A stretch of 64,000 bases of DNA from Pseudoroseomonas ludipueritiae. GTDB lineage: Bacteria > Pseudomonadota > Alphaproteobacteria > Acetobacterales > Acetobacteraceae. The notes below the pieces were generated by a model, which did no database searches, was not told where the DNA came from, and saw nothing but the letters and a program-made list of their open reading frames with translations. This document shows, piece after piece, positions 62,597-64,000 of this stretch. Each line of letters opens with the position of its first letter. The first letter of the stretch is position 1. Location: NCBI RefSeq assembly GCF_014490445.1, contig NZ_JACTUZ010000009.1:19879-83878 (forward strand), written 5' to 3'. The position numbers and the translations under genes were made by a program.

Positions 62597-64000
62597 GGGA
62601 CGAGGTCAGTGAATCCGTGGAAAAGGGGGTAACGGCGCTCTCGCCCGAAGGCATGGCGGCCGAGCGTCACGCCGGGGGGTGCTTGCCGCCGCTTGTATCC
62701 GGCCCGGTCCAGCAAGCGCCAGACCTGCGTGACGGTTGCAGGTTCGAAGCCACGCGCCAGCAGCCGCGCGGCGTCGGGTGCTTCCGCCGTCAGTTCGCGG
62801 AGAATGAGGTCCAGGTCCTGCCAGGGCGGCAGGCCATCCGGCGGGGAGCTGGGGCGCTCCAGCAGCCGTGCCGGCATGACCGGCTGCATCGCGTTGCGCC
62901 AGCGGGCGAGGCCCAGCACCTCTGTCTGCCAGAGGTCGCGCAGCAAGGCGTAACCGCCGTCCCAGGCCTCGCCATGGCCGAGGGCCAGGCTGCCGCGGTT
63001 GCCACCGGCCAACGGCAGCGCGCCGGAAGCCTCCGCCCGCGCCAGCAGCGCGGTGGCGCGGATGCGGCCCTCAGACACCTGCCCCGCCTCGCCCAGCATG
63101 GCCTGGAAGCCCGCCAGGGCCGGGGCAGTGGGCAGGTTCTCCACCTTTATGCCCAGCAGTGTGGCGCAGGCGGCGGCATCCTCCAGCCGCTCAGGGCCGG
63201 TCCCAGGCGATGGCAGCAGCAGCCCCCGCACCCGCGCCGCGCCCAGCGCATCCACCGCGCAGGCGGCCAGCAGCGCCGAATCCACATCGCCCGCCAGTTC
63301 CAGCAGCACGCCGGAGAAGCCGCCCCGCCGCACATGGTCCGCCAGCGCCAGCACCAGGGCGCGCCAGAGCTGTTCCGGCGCGGGCATGGCGGGGGGCAGC
63401 GGCTGCGGGGCGCAGGCCCAGCCATCCTCCCCAAGCGCCCAGTCGGTGGGCGTGATGGCCTCGGCGAACATCGGCTGGCGCAGGGCGAGGCTGCGGTCGG
63501 CATTCAGCACGAAGCCACCGCCGTCAAAGACCCGCTCCCCCTGCCCGCCCACCTGGCTGGTGAAGGCGAAGGGCAGCCCGGTTTCCACCACCCGCGCCAC
63601 CGCGAGGTCGATGCGCCGCTCCGGCTCGCCTTCGGTGAAAGGGTCGGCATCCACCGCCAGCAGGATCTCGGCGCCGGATTCGGCCAGGGTTTCCGGCACG
63701 GCGGGGTCGCGCCAGTCGCCACCAAGCATCAGGCCGAGCCGCAGGTCCCGGAACACCACCGGCCCCGGCGCCGGGCCGGAGTCGAAGACGCCGTCGGGTG
63801 GCGGCAGGTGCCGGGCGCGGCGGGCCAGGACGCGGCCGCCATCCAGCAGGAAGGCGGCGTCGAAGAGCCTGCCGCCTTCCGCCCAGGGGCCGCCCAGGAT
63901 CAGGCCGGGGCCGCCATCGGCCGTCTCGGCTGCCAGCGCGGCCAGGGTGGCCTCGCAGGTGGCGATGAAGGCGGGGACGCGGGCAAGGTCCCCGGGCGGC
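62593..64000 (-). CDS. NAD+ synthase (glutamine-dependent NadE)-like protein, 5' end outside window
   Basis: The frame is open to the window edge; at least 469 residues are present. Overall order matches NadE: a nitrilase-like N-terminal part (VFDGGGFVLNADRSLALRQP) followed by a NAD-synthase part (SGVLLELAGDVDSALLAACA, then RGLLLPSPGTGPERL and WQDLDLILREL). Key residues are changed. The nitrilase Cys (CEDxW in the family) is replaced in LGLMLGGDWRDP, the Lys before HLP is Ala (RRARHLPPP), and the PP-loop SGGxDS reads AGDVDS. The TGNKSE motif reads GGNRGS. It may be a non-catalytic paralogue; another nadE would then be needed. Confidence 0.8.
   Translation of the reverse strand, partial: PPGDLARVPAFIATCEATLAALAAETADGGPGLILGGPWAEGGRLFDAAFLLDGGRVLARRARHLPPPDGVFDSGPAPGPVVFRDLRLGLMLGGDWRDPAVPETLAESGAEILLAVDADPFTEGEPERRIDLAVARVVETGLPFAFTSQVGGQGERVFDGGGFVLNADRSLALRQPMFAEAITPTDWALGEDGWACAPQPLPPAMPAPEQLWRALVLALADHVRRGGFSGVLLELAGDVDSALLAACAVDALGAARVRGLLLPSPGTGPERLEDAAACATLLGIKVENLPTAPALAGFQAMLGEAGQVSEGRIRATALLARAEASGALPLAGGNRGSLALGHGEAWDGGYALLRDLWQTEVLGLARWRNAMQPVMPARLLERPSSPPDGLPPWQDLDLILRELTAEAPDAARLLARGFEPATVTQVWRLLDRAGYKRRQAPPGVTLGRHAFGRERRYPLFHGFTDLVP

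Overview
The window is high-GC, densely coded DNA that most resembles an environmental alphaproteobacterium of the Acetobacteraceae (Roseomonas-like). That assignment is inferred from codon use, from several TctC/Bug-type substrate-binding proteins paired with CoA-transferase or acyl-CoA genes, from a fused QuiC-type dehydroshikimate dehydratase, and from the dnaE2 error-prone polymerase. No tRNA, rRNA or CRISPR array was seen.

Layout. 1-3.1 kb: 3' part of dnaE2. 3.3-11 kb: accessory metabolism, with an M20 amidase, a divergent NmrA-like/HxlR pair, a divergent TetR/Rid-family pair with three operator palindromes, a quinone oxidoreductase, a decayed inverted copy of the NmrA/HxlR promoter region, and an epoxide hydrolase. 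11.3-21 kb: a catabolic block, with a Bug protein and LysR, then an operon-like run (ketopantoate-reductase-like, VOC, MaoC, CoA-transferase, Bug, AroE-like) and fused quiC. 21.3-24.8 kb: an anchored periplasmic protein, a DnaQ-like exonuclease and small proteins. 25-33.7 kb: an accessory island bounded by two TniQ-like genes. It holds a retron-type reverse transcriptase joined to a trypsin-like protease (two frameshifts), a structured upstream region that may be its msr-msd RNA, and a large DEAD/DEAH helicase with a nuclease-like C-terminus (one frameshift). An IS66 remnant lies at its edge. 34-43.5 kb: two acyl-CoA/Bug operons with LysR genes, a chimeric Bug/FadJ relic and a degenerate IS5-family element. 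43.5-53.9 kb: MocR regulator/EamA exporter, hypothetical proteins, FkbM methyltransferase, DUF4347 protein, a tungstate-type permease, a complete NitT/TauT-type ABC operon, and a pteridine-reductase-like SDR with folB. 53.9-54.8 kb: a gene-free stretch with four copies of an inverted pair of DnaA-box-like sites, a candidate replication origin. 54.8-64 kb: housekeeping genes uvrC, pgsA, lipoprotein, moaD-moaE, a CDF transporter, corA, gltX, a small protein, and a NadE-like protein that has lost recognisable catalytic residues.

The points most worth following are the retron-protease/helicase island, the repeated palindromes before uvrC, the NadE-like pseudoenzyme, and the inverted fossil copy of a divergent promoter.
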